A DNA stretch of 64,000 nucleotides from Pseudomonas paraversuta (GCF_904063065.1 NZ_CAJFCL010000001.1:620001-684000), one strand, 5' to 3'. Shown: positions 1 through 10,386, counted from the first letter of the stretch. The notes: generated by a model from the sequence alone, not told the origin. A program made the numbers and translations.

Positions 1-99
1 CAGCGCAAGCGCTTGCAGATAATGCTCGCGGGCATCGACCAGCTCGCCCTCAGCGAAACAGCGATTGGCTCTTTCGATCGTGCGTTTCCAGTGCTCCAT
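1..99 (-). CDS. OrfX-like small protein of the fagA-fumC-sodA operon (partial)
   Basis: This is the N-terminal 33 residues of a protein cut by the left edge; it begins MEHWKRTIERANRCF and continues off the window. The ATG is preceded by a strong GGAGG. It lies 20 bp downstream of fumC on the same strand, in the place of the uncharacterised orfX of the P. aeruginosa fagA-fumC-orfX-sodA operon, so sodA probably follows outside the window. The visible part is charged and helical, like the start of a TPR-like helical protein. The function is unknown; the name rests on position and on recollection of the family. Confidence 0.75.
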   Translation of the reverse strand, partial: MEHWKRTIERANRCFAEGELVDAREHYLQALAL

Positions 100-119
100 G
101 TGAACCTCCAGGCGAGGGG

Positions 120-1496
120 TTAAACGCCGCCGGCTGTCAGCTTCTCGGGATCGAGCAAGACTTCAAGCTGGCTGCGTGGCAGATCTGTGTATTCAAGGGC
201 AACGTCTATCACCGGGCGCCCCTGTTGATAGGCGGTCTTGGCTATTTCAGCGGCCTTTTGATAGCCAATGATCGGATTCAGCGCCGTCACCAGAATCGGG
301 TTGCGCGACAGCGCTTCCTTTAGCTTGGCGTCGTTAACCTTGAAGCTGGCGATCGCCTTGTCCGCCAGCAAACGGCTGGAATTGGCCAGCAGTTCGATGC
401 TGCCCAGCAGGTTGCGGGCAATCACCGGCAACATCACATTCAGTTCGAAATTGCCGGACTGACCGGCGATGGTGATCACCGTGTCATTGCCGATCACTTG
501 GGCCGCAACCATGGCCGTGGCTTCAGGAATCACCGGGTTGACCTTGCCCGGCATGATCGAAGAGCCCGGCTGCAAGGCTTCAAGCTCGATCTCGCCCAGG
601 CCGGCCAGCGGGCCGGAGTTCATCCAGCGCAGGTCGTTGGCGATTTTCATCAGCGATACGGCCGTAGCCTTGAGCTGGCCCGAGACGGATACGGCGGTAT
701 CCTGCGAACCGATCAGGGCGAACAGGTCTTTACCCGGCGTGAACTGCACATGGGTCAGTGCGCTGAGCTGCTGACTGAACAGCCCGGCGAATTGCGCATG
801 CGCGTTGACCCCGGTGCCCACAGCAGTGCCACCCTGTGCCAGCGATTGCAGGGCCGGCTGCAGGTCGTGCAAGTGCCCGATATTGGCCCGCAGCTGCTGC
901 GCCCAGCCATTGAGAACCTGGCTCATGCGCACCGGCATGGCGTCCATCAGGTGCGTGCGGCCGGTTTTGACGTAAACGTGAACCTGTTCAGCCTTATGCT
1001 CAATCACCTGCACCAGATGGGACAGCGCCGGCAGCAGCTCCTCATGCAGGCCCAGCGCGGCGCTGACGTGAATGGTGGTGGGGATGATGTCGTTGCTGCT
1101 TTGCCCGCAGTTGACGTGATCATTGGCATTGACCGCCTCTCCCAGTACCCGGGAGGCCAGCGTGGCAATCACTTCGTTGGCATTCATGTTGGAGCTGGTG
1201 CCCGAGCCGGTCTGGAAAATATCCACCGGGAAGTGCTCCATGAAATCGCCGGCCAAAAGAATCTGCGTGGCCTCGACTATGGCGCTGCCCTGCGCTTCGC
1301 TGATCTGCTTGAGTTCTACGTTGGCCTTGGCCGCGGCAGCCTTGGCCAGGATCAGTGCGCGAATGAATTGCGCGGGCATGCGCTGATGACTGATCGGGAA
1401 GTTATTCACCGCACGCTGGGTTTGGGCGCCATACAGCGCAGCCTCAGGCACGTGCAATTCACCCATGCTGTCACGTTCGATACGGGTATTACTCAT
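120..1496 (-). CDS. fumC: Class II fumarate hydratase FumC
   Basis: Interconverts fumarate and L-malate in the TCA cycle, in the cytoplasm, as an iron-independent homotetramer. The 458 aa length is normal for class II. The fumarase/aspartase signature GSSIMPGKVNP is present near residue 316, as are the upstream TGSGTSSNMNANEV and GRTHLMDAMPV active-site regions. Its start overlaps the fagA stop by 8 bp, so the two are translationally coupled. The Fur site before fagA predicts induction under iron starvation, when Fe-S fumarases fail. This is a confident call from motifs and operon context. Confidence 0.97.
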   Translation of the reverse strand: MSNTRIERDSMGELHVPEAALYGAQTQRAVNNFPISHQRMPAQFIRALILAKAAAAKANVELKQISEAQGSAIVEATQILLAGDFMEHFPVDIFQTGSGTSSNMNANEVIATLASRVLGEAVNANDHVNCGQSSNDIIPTTIHVSAALGLHEELLPALSHLVQVIEHKAEQVHVYVKTGRTHLMDAMPVRMSQVLNGWAQQLRANIGHLHDLQPALQSLAQGGTAVGTGVNAHAQFAGLFSQQLSALTHVQFTPGKDLFALIGSQDTAVSVSGQLKATAVSLMKIANDLRWMNSGPLAGLGEIELEALQPGSSIMPGKVNPVIPEATAMVAAQVIGNDTVITIAGQSGNFELNVMLPVIARNLLGSIELLANSSRLLADKAIASFKVNDAKLKEALSRNPILVTALNPIIGYQKAAEIAKTAYQQGRPVIDVALEYTDLPRSQLEVLLDPEKLTAGGV

Positions 1497-1884
1497 CGGG
1501 AAATCCTTGCAGCAGTTCTGTTAGAGAAATGGAGGGCTCGAGCTCGCAGGTTGCCAATCGCCAGGCAAAGCTTTGCCAGTGCTTGAGGCGGCAGGCACAC
1601 AGGGCTTGAGTTTCGATATCGCGCAGCGGACGCCAGGCGTGGTCCAGACACAGGGTGCGCCACTGCCAGGGCAGCGCAGTGTCGCTTGCGGTGTCCAGCA
1701 GCAGCCGGAAGCTGGTCACGGCAATCGTCCAGGGCGACGTTGACGTGCAGCAGGCCAGATAGCGGCCCTCGGCCAGGTAGTGCTCAATCAGGCGCGGTTC
1801 ATCAGGCGCCAGCCCGCAACGGATCTGGCGGCTCATCCAGCGCCAGCTTTCCAGATAAGGCCCTTCATGCAAGGCAGAACTCAT
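1489..1884 (-). CDS. fagA: FagA, Fur-associated protein of the fumC-sodA operon
   Basis: A 131 aa protein of unknown biochemical role, rich in Trp, Arg and Cys (for example WRWMSRQIRCGL near residue 15). It is the first gene of the iron-regulated operon and overlaps fumC by 8 bp. In P. aeruginosa the gene in this position is fagA, transcribed with fumC, orfX and sodA under Fur control. No signal peptide or membrane segment is visible. The assignment rests on synteny and the adjoining Fur box rather than on a functional motif. Confidence 0.85.
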   Translation of the reverse strand: MSSALHEGPYLESWRWMSRQIRCGLAPDEPRLIEHYLAEGRYLACCTSTSPWTIAVTSFRLLLDTASDTALPWQWRTLCLDHAWRPLRDIETQALCACRLKHWQSFAWRLATCELEPSISLTELLQGFPDE

Positions 1885-1899
1885 GACCCAGGCTCACTC

Positions 1900-1937
1900 G
1901 ATAATGAGATTCATTATTAAGCGATATTGATTATCAA
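1900..1937 (-). promoter_or_regulatory. Fur box(es) in front of fagA-fumC
   Basis: GATAATGAGATTCATTATT at 1900-1918 matches the 19-bp Fur consensus at 16 of 19 positions. A second AT-rich block, GATATTGATTATCA at 1923-1936, directly adjoins it and may hold a further Fur dimer. The site is 16 bp from the fagA start codon, placed to repress the promoter when iron is sufficient. Confidence 0.85.
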
Positions 1938-1981
1938 CACAAGCCTGCTAAAGGCTGTGCCGCGCAATCTTGTGCAGACAC

Positions 1982-2015
1982 AAAAAAGGCGTATCCCCCC
2001 GACAGGTGATACGCC
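1982..2015 (-). terminator. Rho-independent terminator of pmbA
   Basis: On the minus strand, stem GGCGTATC/GATACGCC (2015-2008 with 1995-1988) is followed by six T residues at 1987-1982. It lies about 20 bp after the pmbA stop codon. Confidence 0.85.
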
Positions 2016-2035
2016 CTGGTGTACGCCGGGAGGAA

Positions 2036-3382
2036 TTAGCTGCCAGCCACCGTCATCCGTTCAATCAACACGGAGCCGGTGCGGATGTTGCTGCGCAACT
2101 CCAGGTCATTACCTACGGCAACGATCTGCTTGAACATGTCACGCATGTTGCCGGCGATGGTCACTTCCTGAACCGGGAACTGGATCTCGCCATTCTCGAC
2201 CCAGAAACCTGCGGCGCCACGGGAGTAATCCCCCGTCACCATGTTAAGCCCGCTGCCCATCAGCTCGGTGACGAACAAACCGCGCCCCATGCGCCGGATC
2301 AACGCGGCCTGGTCTTCATCGCCATGGGTCACGAACAGGTTGTGCACGCCGCCCGCGTTGGCGGTACTTGGCAGGCCCAGCTTGCGTCCGGAATAGGTGC
2401 TGAGGATGTAGGACACCAGCTCGCCGTCTTTGATGAACGGTTTGGCGTAGGTGGCCAGGCCATCGTTATCGAACGACGAACTGCCCATGGCACGCATCAA
2501 ATGCGGGCGCTCATCCAGGGTCAGCCATTCAGGGAAGATCTGCTGGCCCATCGCGTCCAGCAGGAAGGATGACTTGCGGTACAGGTTGCCCCCCGAGATC
2601 GCCCCCAGGAAGCTGCCAAACAAGCCGCCGGCCAGCTCGGCCGAGAACAGCACCGGCACTTCGCAGGTGGGCACCGGACGCGAACCCAGTCGCCGGGCCG
2701 CCCGCTCTGCTGCGCGCTTGCCGATGGTTGCTGCATCCATCAACAACTCACCCTGGCAATTAACGTCATACCAGTAGTCACGCTGCATCTGGCCGTCGCC
2801 TTCGGCAATCATCACGCAGCTCAGGCTGTGGCGGGTCGAAGCCGAGCCACCGATAAAACCGTTGCTGTTGCCATACACCCGGCAGCCCTGGTGGGTGCTC
2901 AGGGTGGTGCCGTCGGCGTTTTTGATGCGGCTGTCGGCCTCGAATGCCGCGGCTTCACAAGCCAGCGCTTTTTCGATGGCTTGTTCCGGGGTGATATCCC
3001 AGGTGTGGAAGACATCAAAGTCTTTCAGGTCGCGCGCCATCAGGCTGGCGTCGGCCAAGCCCGAGCTTTCATCTTCAGAAGTGTGTTTGGCGATTGCCAG
3101 AGCCGCCGCAACGGTTTCGCGGATGGCATCGGGACCGGTGGCCGAAGTGCTGGCCGACCCCTTGCGCTGACCCACATAGAGCGTGATGCCAAATCCCTGG
3201 TCGCGGTTGAACTCAACGGTTTCAACTTCGCGCTGACGTACAGAAGTCGACAGCCCCTGCTCCAGTGACACTGCCACTTCACAGGCGCTGGCCCCCTGAC
3301 GCCTGGCTTCAGCAATGATTTGCTCTACTTGCTCCTGCAGTGCCGGCAAGGCCTGCGGGCCGACGCTTTGTACTGCACTCAT
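2036..3382 (-). CDS. pmbA: Metalloprotease-associated protein PmbA/TldE
   Basis: Partner of TldD in a heterodimeric protease that, in enterobacteria, matures microcin B17 and degrades the antitoxin CcdA. The 448 aa protein has the U62/PmbA fold but lacks the HExxxH zinc motif, as expected for the non-catalytic half. The ATG at 3382 was chosen over a GTG four codons upstream because GGAG sits 6 bp before it. It is divergent from darP, with tldD on the far side of darP. The natural Pseudomonas substrate is unknown. Confidence 0.95.
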   Translation of the reverse strand: MSAVQSVGPQALPALQEQVEQIIAEARRQGASACEVAVSLEQGLSTSVRQREVETVEFNRDQGFGITLYVGQRKGSASTSATGPDAIRETVAAALAIAKHTSEDESSGLADASLMARDLKDFDVFHTWDITPEQAIEKALACEAAAFEADSRIKNADGTTLSTHQGCRVYGNSNGFIGGSASTRHSLSCVMIAEGDGQMQRDYWYDVNCQGELLMDAATIGKRAAERAARRLGSRPVPTCEVPVLFSAELAGGLFGSFLGAISGGNLYRKSSFLLDAMGQQIFPEWLTLDERPHLMRAMGSSSFDNDGLATYAKPFIKDGELVSYILSTYSGRKLGLPSTANAGGVHNLFVTHGDEDQAALIRRMGRGLFVTELMGSGLNMVTGDYSRGAAGFWVENGEIQFPVQEVTIAGNMRDMFKQIVAVGNDLELRSNIRTGSVLIERMTVAGS

Positions 3383-3489
3383 GGTTTTCTCCACTCAAAT
3401 TCTGTTTTCGGCAGGGCCGCCGAGCGACCGGGCCGGACAAGCGGCCCCCGACTGGTTATCATGGCGGCGTTTCTTTGCGGACTGCCACC

Positions 3490-4011
3490 ATGGTTGATTC
3501 TTACGACGACGCCTTCGACGGCGAAAAAAGCAAAACACAGGTCAAGAAAGAGCTGCATGCTCTGGTTGATCTGGGCGAGCGTCTCACGACACTCAAGCCT
3601 GATTTGCTGAAAAAACTGCCTTTGACCGACGCCTTGCGCAAGGCTCTGGCAGATGCTCCAAAACACACGGCCAATATTGCGCGCAAGCGCCATATGATGT
3701 TCATCGGCAAGCTGATGCGTGATCAACCGATCGACGAAATCCTTGCATTGATTGATCAAGTAGATGCCTCTTCGCGCCAATACAACGAACGTTTCCACGG
3801 ACTCGAACGCTGGCGTGACCGCTTGATTGCGGGCTCCGACGACGTACTTGAAAAGTTCGTTGCCGATTTCCCCGAGACCGACCGCCAGCAATTGCGTTCG
3901 CTCGTGCGTCAGGCTCAACACGAACTTGCCCATAACAAGGCGCCGGCCGCAAGCCGCAAATTGTTCAAGTACATTCGTGACCTGGACGAGGTTCAACGCG
4001 GTCTGCGTTGA
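3490..4011 (+). CDS. darP: Ribosome biogenesis factor DarP (YjgA, DUF615)
   Basis: A 173 aa highly charged cytoplasmic protein of the DUF615/YjgA family, which associates with late 50S precursors and promotes peptidyl-transferase-centre maturation. The start [17 protein letters not shown] and the Arg/Lys-rich helical body ([20 protein letters not shown] near residue 58) are typical. It is a lone plus-strand gene between minus-strand pmbA and tldD, an arrangement also found in other pseudomonads, and ends in its own terminator-like hairpin. Confidence 0.93.
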   Translation: MVDSYDDAFDGEKSKTQVKKELHALVDLGERLTTLKPDLLKKLPLTDALRKALADAPKHTANIARKRHMMFIGKLMRDQPIDEILALIDQVDASSRQYNERFHGLERWRDRLIAGSDDVLEKFVADFPETDRQQLRSLVRQAQHELAHNKAPAASRKLFKYIRDLDEVQRGLR

Positions 4012-4023
4012 TCCCCGACCAAT

Positions 4024-4055
4024 GGGTGGGCTGCATTGCAGTCCACCCAGTCTTT
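4024..4055 (+). terminator. Terminator-like hairpin after darP
   Basis: An 11-bp stem (4024-4034 with 4038-4048, one G-T pair) with a 3-base loop is followed by a weak T-rich stretch, AGTCTTTAT. It separates the convergent darP and tldD genes. Confidence 0.65.
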
Positions 4056-4056
4056 A

Positions 4057-5499
4057 TCACCCGCCTGTACCGCCTACGGTGATCGCGTCAATCTTCAAGG
4101 TTGGCTGACCCACACCCACCGGCACCGACTGCCCATCCTTGCCACACGTGCCCACGCCGCTGTCCAGCGTCAGATCGTTACCGACCATCGACACCTTGCT
4201 CATCGCTTCCGGCCCGTTGCCAATCAGGGTCGCGCCTTTGATCGGGTAAGTGATTTTGCCGTCTTCGATCATGTACGCCTCACTGGTGGAGAACACGAAC
4301 TTGCCGCTGGTGATATCCACCTGTCCGCCGCCCAGATTGGCGCAGTAGATGCCTTTCTTCACCGAAGCAATGATTTCGGCCGGATCACTTTCGCCACCCA
4401 GCATGTAGGTGTTGGTCATGCGCGGCATCGGCAGATGCGCGTAGGACTCGCGACGGCCATTGCCGGTGCGGGCCACACCCATCAGTCGGGCATTGAGCTT
4501 GTCCTGCATGTAACCCTTGAGTACGCCATTTTCGATCAGCGTGGTGCACTCGGTCGGGGTGCCTTCGTCATCCACGCTCAGCGAGCCACGACGACCGGCC
4601 AGGGTGCCGTCATCAACGATGGTGCACAGCTTGGAGGCAACCATCTCGCCCATGCGCCCGCTGTAGGCCGAACTGCCCTTGCGGTTGAAATCGCCTTCCA
4701 GGCCATGACCGACTGCTTCGTGCAGCAACACGCCGGACCAGCCGGAACCCAGTACCACCGGCATGGTGCCCGCTGGAGCCGGTACGGCCTCAAGATTGAC
4801 CAATGCCTGGCGCAGCGCCTCACGGGCATAGCCCATGGCACGGTCTTCAGTGAGGAAGTAGCGGTAATCGGTACGTCCGCCACCGCCATGAGCACCGCGC
4901 TCGCGCCGGCCATTTTGCTCAACGATGACACTCACATTGAAGCGCACCAAAGGCCGCACATCCGCAGCCAGACCGCCGTCGGTGGATGCCACCAGGATCC
5001 GCTCCCAGACCCCGGCCATGCTCACGGTGACCTGCTGAATACGCGGATCAAGGGCCCGGGTAGCAGCATCGATACGCTTGAGCAACTCGACCTTTTCTGC
5101 GCGGCTGATCACTTCCAGCGGGTTGTCGGGCGCATACAACTGCGCCACGTCCTGGGTGGTGAAAGCCTGAACGGTGCCGTTTTGCCCGGCACGCGAGATC
5201 GAGCGCGCAGCACGTGCAGCCAGGCCCAGTGCTTCCAGGGTGATGGCGTTACTGTAGGAAAATCCGGTTTTCTCGCCAGACTGGGCGCGCACGCCGACAC
5301 CTTGATCAAGGCTGAAGCTGCCTTCCTTGACGATGCCGTCTTCCAGCGCCCAGGACTCGGATATCTGGCCCTGGAAATACAGATCTGCTGCGTCGATGCC
5401 CGGCCCGGCCAGATCACCCAAAACACTTTGCAGGCTTTCAATGGTGACACCGCCCGGTGCCAGCAGATGTTCGCTGACTGAGGTCAACAAGTCGCTCAT
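4057..5499 (-). CDS. tldD: Metalloprotease TldD
   Basis: Catalytic zinc subunit of the TldD/TldE protease. The 480 aa protein carries the HEAVGH (HExxxH) motif near residue 258, with the downstream Gly- and Cys-containing C-terminal segment ([17 protein letters not shown]) typical of the family. The ATG at 5499 was preferred over GTG at 5505 because GGAG lies 5 bp upstream. pmbA, its partner, is about 0.7 kb away on the same strand. Confidence 0.96.
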   Translation of the reverse strand: MSDLLTSVSEHLLAPGGVTIESLQSVLGDLAGPGIDAADLYFQGQISESWALEDGIVKEGSFSLDQGVGVRAQSGEKTGFSYSNAITLEALGLAARAARSISRAGQNGTVQAFTTQDVAQLYAPDNPLEVISRAEKVELLKRIDAATRALDPRIQQVTVSMAGVWERILVASTDGGLAADVRPLVRFNVSVIVEQNGRRERGAHGGGGRTDYRYFLTEDRAMGYAREALRQALVNLEAVPAPAGTMPVVLGSGWSGVLLHEAVGHGLEGDFNRKGSSAYSGRMGEMVASKLCTIVDDGTLAGRRGSLSVDDEGTPTECTTLIENGVLKGYMQDKLNARLMGVARTGNGRRESYAHLPMPRMTNTYMLGGESDPAEIIASVKKGIYCANLGGGQVDITSGKFVFSTSEAYMIEDGKITYPIKGATLIGNGPEAMSKVSMVGNDLTLDSGVGTCGKDGQSVPVGVGQPTLKIDAITVGGTGG

Positions 5500-5567
5500 A
5501 TTCACTCCGTCTTGGCCCCTGCTTCAGCATCTTTGAGTGCTGAACCCACGGGCCTGAAAATTACTGC

Positions 5568-5643
5568 GGGAGCTGGCTTGCCGGCGATGCAGACGAGTTG
5601 ATCTGTCTCTGTCCGTGCTGCTATCACTGGCAAGCCAGCTCCC
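5568..5643. repeat. REP-like inverted repeat pair
   Basis: GGGAGCTGGCTTGCCGGCGAT at 5568-5588 and its near reverse complement at 5623-5643 face each other across about 34 bp, between the nitrilase gene and tldD. The same unit recurs at 18812-18892, as expected for dispersed Pseudomonas REP elements. Confidence 0.8.
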
Positions 5644-5671
5644 ACAAAAAATGCATCTGACCGAAACGCCT

Positions 5672-6511
5672 CTAAACCTGCTCCTGAGCGCCCCGGGAAA
5701 AAAATCGTCGATGATTCACCACCGGCATGCGCGCCCTGATGGCCGCCTGCTCGGCATTGTCGCGCTCGGCCAGCAGCACCCCTTCGCCCTGGGCCTGCTC
5801 TGCCAGCACGCGCCCCCAAGGGTCGATAATTGCAGCATGCCCCCAGGTTTCACGCGGCCCGGGATGCACGCCACCCTGGGCTGCAGCCAACAGGTAGCAT
5901 TGGGTTTCTATCGCCCGGGCACGGATCAGTATGTCCCAGTGTGCTTGCCCGGTAACGGCGGTAAAGGCCGAAGGCGCGGTAATCAATTCAGCCCCGGCAG
6001 CCCGCAGTTCGCTATACAGCTCCGGAAAACGCAGGTCGTAACATACGCTCAGGCCCAGTTTGCCAACCGGGGTATCTGCCACCACTACCTGTGCCCCGGG
6101 CGCATAGTCATCGGATTCACGGTAACGGCCACGACTGTCAGACACGTCCACATCAAACAGGTGCAGTTTGTCGTATCGCGCGGCCTGCTCGCCATCGGCG
6201 TTGATCAACAATGAACAGGCATTGACCTTGGCATCTGGTTGCCCTTCGGGCGGCAGCGGCAAAGTACCCGCCACTATCCATAAGTTGAGGTCTCGGGCGG
6301 CCTGTTTCAACCATGGCAGGATCGGTCCCTGCCCCATGGCCTCGGCGCGGCCGATATCGGCGATATCCCGGCGACCCATTGCCGCGAAATTTTCGGGCAA
6401 TACCACCAGCCGCGCGCCACGCCCGGCGGCCTGCTCCAACAGGCGGCGGGCCTGGGCCAGATTGGCCAGCACATCGCTCTGGCTGACCATCTGAATCACT
6501 GCAAACGACAT
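5672..6511 (-). CDS. Nitrilase-superfamily amidohydrolase (Nit1/YbeM-like)
   Basis: Carbon-nitrogen hydrolase of 279 aa. The catalytic triad is visible: Glu in VVLPENFAAM (about residue 41), Lys in RYDKLHLFDV (about 116) and Cys in SVCYDLRFPELY (about 157). This layout fits Nit1-type deaminated-glutathione amidases, which hydrolyse the omega-amide of transaminated glutathione, but the substrate is inferred from family only. It lies between yhdP and tldD, all on the same strand, as elsewhere in Pseudomonas. Confidence 0.92.
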   Translation of the reverse strand: MSFAVIQMVSQSDVLANLAQARRLLEQAAGRGARLVVLPENFAAMGRRDIADIGRAEAMGQGPILPWLKQAARDLNLWIVAGTLPLPPEGQPDAKVNACSLLINADGEQAARYDKLHLFDVDVSDSRGRYRESDDYAPGAQVVVADTPVGKLGLSVCYDLRFPELYSELRAAGAELITAPSAFTAVTGQAHWDILIRARAIETQCYLLAAAQGGVHPGPRETWGHAAIIDPWGRVLAEQAQGEGVLLAERDNAEQAAIRARMPVVNHRRFFSRGAQEQV

Positions 6512-6547
6512 GGCGCACTCCTTGAAATGTCTGACGCCATGCTACTC

Positions 6548-9500
6548 CTAGTTTTTCTCAAAAGGCTTGTCGAAGGTGATCTTCGGATCGGCCCACGGGC
6601 CCTGGATGCTGTATTGCACGCTGGCGAAGCGCGACACCTGATCACCGATCAACTTGTTGAGCAAGAACATTGCTCCGCCTGCCGCCGGCCCGCCCACCAA
6701 CAGCGCCGCAAGGGGCAGATTGTTGGTCACAGGCAGCGTGACCAGCAACTTGGCGTTGACCTGGTCGGTGATCATATTCAACGTGCCGCTGAGTTCAAGG
6801 TTAGTCGACGGCCCGGTCATCAGGACCGGTCTGGAGGTGCTGTAAACGCCATTTGTGGCATTCAGCACGCCTTTGACCCGGTCATAGCTCAGACCCTTGC
6901 CAAACAGATCCGAGAAGTCCAGACGCAAGCGGCGGCCGATGGCATTGAAGTTCAGCAGGCCAAAGATACGCAGCACCTGAGCGCTGCCATCGACCTCGAC
7001 AAACTGACCTTTGTTCAGCGAGGCATCCAGAGTGCCCGAGAAGCGCTTGAGGCCGATCCAGGCCGGAGAGCCGGGCCAGCGCCCATCGACGTCGACATGG
7101 AAATTGTTACTGGTCACACTCGGCGCAAAGCCCCAGTTCTTCAGGACATCGGCCAGGTTGCGTCCGCCGATACGGCCTTTGTACCAACTGTTGCTGGCAC
7201 CGGCTCCCCCTTCCCAACCGCCCGAGCCTTCGAGCAGCAAGCCCTTGAGCCCCAGGTTCAGATTGTTGAGGCTGATGCCGCGGTTGTTCGGCCGCACATT
7301 CAGCGACCAGGCACCCAACAAGTCAGACCCCTGATAAAGCTGGCGAATGATGATGTCCAGCGCCGGTATTTTGCGTGGATCAACCGAAGCCAGCGGGTCC
7401 GGAGCATTGTCGTCAGTCACCGCCTTGGGATCAGGCGCCGGCAGGCGAATGGTCTGCATAGTGATCACGATCGGGGCATTTTTGGCATCGGGCAAGGTCA
7501 CTGCGCCGGTGGCCTGTTTGCTATTGATCTGTAAGCCCCAGGACGCCGCGCTGCGCTTCATTTGCAGACTGACCTGATCCAGTTGCGTACCAAACGCGTT
7601 CAGCTTGCCGACTTTGAAATCCGCACTGCTGAGCATCTGCTTGGCGCTGCCTCCGGGGTCCTTGCCCGCATAACGCTCGACCAGTGCCTGCCAGGGAGCA
7701 ACATCCAGTTCCGACAGCACGCCGCGAATACGCAACCCTTTACCGGGTGGCAACACGGGATCGCCAGCCCCCAGAAACAACTCGCCACGACCGTCTTCGA
7801 ATTTGCCGTCAGGCGCAGCGAAGGTCAGGTTTGCCAGATCACCGTAGTCAAACCAGTAACGGCGCTCGGCGCCCTGCAAGGTCATGCGAAATACACTGTT
7901 GCGGGTCTGGTTGGCGGCCAGACCGAAGGGTGCAGGCAGATCAACCACCGCCCCCTTGAGGCTGGAGCTGACCCGCAACTGGCTGTCCGCACCATCCAGG
8001 GTGAGTTGCAGTTGAAAAGGCAAATCCCCGGAGACCGGAATCGGCTGATAGAACTTGAGCCAGTCGGTGAGTTTCTTGACCCCGACCTGACCACTGGCAA
8101 CAACCCGGGTACTCAGCCTGCCAGGTTTGCCATCGGCGAATATCTGCGCGGTGACCGGACGATCAAAAGCCCTGGCACTGATACCTTTGCCGCTCAAACC
8201 TTTGGCGCTGTCAAAACGGAAGTCGCCCTTGAGCTGGGTCAATTCAAGTTCGGGATTGCTCAGTTTCAAACGCGCCTTGTCGGTTTTGAAGTCCACCAGA
8301 ATTTTCGGTTCGACACCTTTCTCCAGCGGGATATCAAGATCGACCCGGCCTTTGAGCGAGCCTTCGCCTTGCCAGCCGGCAAAGGTTTCAGCCGTGCCTA
8401 TCGGCGCCTCCTGAAGGATTTTCAAACCGTCGCCCAGGCCACCGTCGAAGTCACCGTCCAGGTACAGATGGCTGACCTTGCCAGTCGGCACGTGGGGAAT
8501 ACTGACCGCGACATTGCGCACCTGGGTGTCGAGCAACTGGCCCTTGCTGGCCATGATGCGTACGCCGCTGTCTTCGATGAATACATCACCCGACACATTG
8601 CGCACATGGGGCCAGCCGGGCTGGAAATCCAGCTCGGCGCCATGAACCTTGAAGAACAGGCTGATGTTGCGCGCGGCGGCCACCGCATCGTGACTGAGCG
8701 AGCCCTGATACTGGAAGAAACCTTCGTCAACCGAGCCCTTGATGATGGCCGTACTCAGCCATTCGGTGAGCGCCGGGCTCAATACCTCAGGCAGGTATTT
8801 TGGAGTGAAGCGCCCATCACCATCGGTCAGGCCGACCCGCAGGTCCATATAGTCTTCTTCAGAGTGATCCATATGAATACGGATCAGGAAGTCAGCGGCA
8901 ATCTTGCCTTCTTCCCCCAGCACTTTGATGGCAGGTGCTATCAGGGTGAAGCTGTTTTCATCCAGCTTCCACGTGAGCAAGGCGTTGGCCTGCAGGTATT
9001 GCCAGGGCCTGGCAAAAATCGGCTCCAGGTGCAGCGAGAAGTCTTTGCTGTCCAGTCGCAGCTCGCCCTTGCCCAGGTCGCCGCTGATCAATCCGCTGAC
9101 ATTACGTGCCGCCGGCGCACCGTGGGTGGCGTTGAAGCCCACTTGCTGCAAGTTGGCTGCGAAACTGAGCTTTTGCTCATCGGTCGCAGCGGGCCGGTAG
9201 TCGACCAGCACATTACGTAATATGCCCGTCACTTTCAGCTGGTCGATGACTTCAGCGGCGGCCTCTGGCACCGGCGCGAGGGAATCCATCAACGGGGTGA
9301 TCGGGGTCAGGTCCAGATGATCGGCCTGTAGATGCCAGCGCTCCAGTTCTTTATCAGTGGCTGCGAACTGTTGCAGTTGCATGCGGGTTTCCCAGCGGCT
9401 CTTGCCCACATTCATCGCCAGCGAGTCCAGCACTACCTTGTAGCCCTGATCTGCGCGCTGAATCCAGGCACGCATTGCCAGGTCCTCAATCGCCTCAGGC

Positions 9501-10360
9501 TTGCGCTCTGCATAAGCACCGCGCATGGATGGCGCGTTCAAGCGCGCAACGGCACTTTGCACCGAGCCCTTGCTCCAGTTAAACCAGAATTCGCCACCGG
9601 CTTTTAGCTCAGACACTTTCCAGGGATTGATCAGGCTGGCTGGCAGCCATTTGGCCCAATCACTTTGTGGCAGGCTCAGATAAGCCTGGGCTGCACCGTC
9701 ACGCCAGTGACCGGCCTGGATTTGAGTTTTGAGACTCATCGCCACAGGCTGGCCGTCAGGCAGGGTGAAGCGGGTATCGAGACGCTGATCAGAGGCACCC
9801 GCATCAAGGGTAAGCCCCACATAAGTCAGGGTCAGCGGGGCATGCTTCCAGGGTTCCAGAGTTACCTGGCTGTCGAGCAGGGACACCCGGGCAACCTGCT
9901 GCAGTTGATTGAGCAATTGCTCCGGGTCCAGCGGCTGATCGTCCTGAAGCGCAAAACCTTCAAGCGCCCAATGACCGGCCTGGTCCTGACGCAAGCTCAG
10001 TTGCAGGCCATCGAGTTGCACATGGGCGAGGCGAATGTCGCGGTTCAGCAGGCTGGCCCAGACATCGGGAACCACCTGTACCTGATCCAGACGCAGGGCA
10101 CTGTTACCCTCGCCGACCATGACATCGTGGGCCAGCAGCACCGGCCCCATGCCATCCCAGCGCCCTTCAAGACTGCCAATGGTCAAGGGCACGCCCAAGG
10201 CTTCACGGGCTTTGTTCTGGACTTCCAGGCGATATTCGGCGATCAGCGGCGTGAGCTCGCGGCCCAGGCTGACGTACAACGCCGTGAGTACCAAAATCAG
10301 GGCACAGGCCCCTAATCCCCAGCGGGTCAACGCGGCAAAAAAGCGTGTCAGACGCTCCAT
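6548..10360 (-). CDS. yhdP: AsmA-like envelope protein YhdP
   Basis: A very large protein (1270 aa) with one N-terminal membrane anchor (residues about 11-34, GLGACALILVLTALYVSL) and a long periplasmic beta-rich body ending in an AsmA2-type domain. In E. coli, YhdP, TamB and YdbH form a redundant set of bridges moving phospholipid to the outer membrane. The ATG at 10360 was chosen because AAGGGG lies 9 bp upstream. It sits between rng and the nitrilase gene, the usual Pseudomonas order. Confidence 0.92.
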   Translation of the reverse strand: MERLTRFFAALTRWGLGACALILVLTALYVSLGRELTPLIAEYRLEVQNKAREALGVPLTIGSLEGRWDGMGPVLLAHDVMVGEGNSALRLDQVQVVPDVWASLLNRDIRLAHVQLDGLQLSLRQDQAGHWALEGFALQDDQPLDPEQLLNQLQQVARVSLLDSQVTLEPWKHAPLTLTYVGLTLDAGASDQRLDTRFTLPDGQPVAMSLKTQIQAGHWRDGAAQAYLSLPQSDWAKWLPASLINPWKVSELKAGGEFWFNWSKGSVQSAVARLNAPSMRGAYAERKPEAIEDLAMRAWIQRADQGYKVVLDSLAMNVGKSRWETRMQLQQFAATDKELERWHLQADHLDLTPITPLMDSLAPVPEAAAEVIDQLKVTGILRNVLVDYRPAATDEQKLSFAANLQQVGFNATHGAPAARNVSGLISGDLGKGELRLDSKDFSLHLEPIFARPWQYLQANALLTWKLDENSFTLIAPAIKVLGEEGKIAADFLIRIHMDHSEEDYMDLRVGLTDGDGRFTPKYLPEVLSPALTEWLSTAIIKGSVDEGFFQYQGSLSHDAVAAARNISLFFKVHGAELDFQPGWPHVRNVSGDVFIEDSGVRIMASKGQLLDTQVRNVAVSIPHVPTGKVSHLYLDGDFDGGLGDGLKILQEAPIGTAETFAGWQGEGSLKGRVDLDIPLEKGVEPKILVDFKTDKARLKLSNPELELTQLKGDFRFDSAKGLSGKGISARAFDRPVTAQIFADGKPGRLSTRVVASGQVGVKKLTDWLKFYQPIPVSGDLPFQLQLTLDGADSQLRVSSSLKGAVVDLPAPFGLAANQTRNSVFRMTLQGAERRYWFDYGDLANLTFAAPDGKFEDGRGELFLGAGDPVLPPGKGLRIRGVLSELDVAPWQALVERYAGKDPGGSAKQMLSSADFKVGKLNAFGTQLDQVSLQMKRSAASWGLQINSKQATGAVTLPDAKNAPIVITMQTIRLPAPDPKAVTDDNAPDPLASVDPRKIPALDIIIRQLYQGSDLLGAWSLNVRPNNRGISLNNLNLGLKGLLLEGSGGWEGGAGASNSWYKGRIGGRNLADVLKNWGFAPSVTSNNFHVDVDGRWPGSPAWIGLKRFSGTLDASLNKGQFVEVDGSAQVLRIFGLLNFNAIGRRLRLDFSDLFGKGLSYDRVKGVLNATNGVYSTSRPVLMTGPSTNLELSGTLNMITDQVNAKLLVTLPVTNNLPLAALLVGGPAAGGAMFLLNKLIGDQVSRFASVQYSIQGPWADPKITFDKPFEKN

Positions 10361-10386
10361 GTCAGGCGGCCCCTTCAATGATGATC

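Noticed and set aside
498..1586. A 362-codon open frame on the plus strand opposite fumC
   Set aside because: It is the antisense shadow of fumC, rich in Arg/His/Gly as expected for a high-GC reverse frame, with no family motif or ribosome-binding site.
4036..5481. 481-codon plus-strand frame opposite tldD
   Set aside because: Shadow of tldD, which carries the HExxxH motif and family length.
5568..5643. CRISPR-like repeats among the GAGCGAGCTTGC and GGGAGCTGGCTTGC units
   Set aside because: They are inverted pairs with irregular spacing at separate intergenic places, as REP elements, not direct repeats with uniform spacers.
7562..9220. A 552-codon open frame on the plus strand opposite yhdP
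   Set aside because: Antisense of a long high-GC gene; composition and lack of any recognisable domain mark it as chance.
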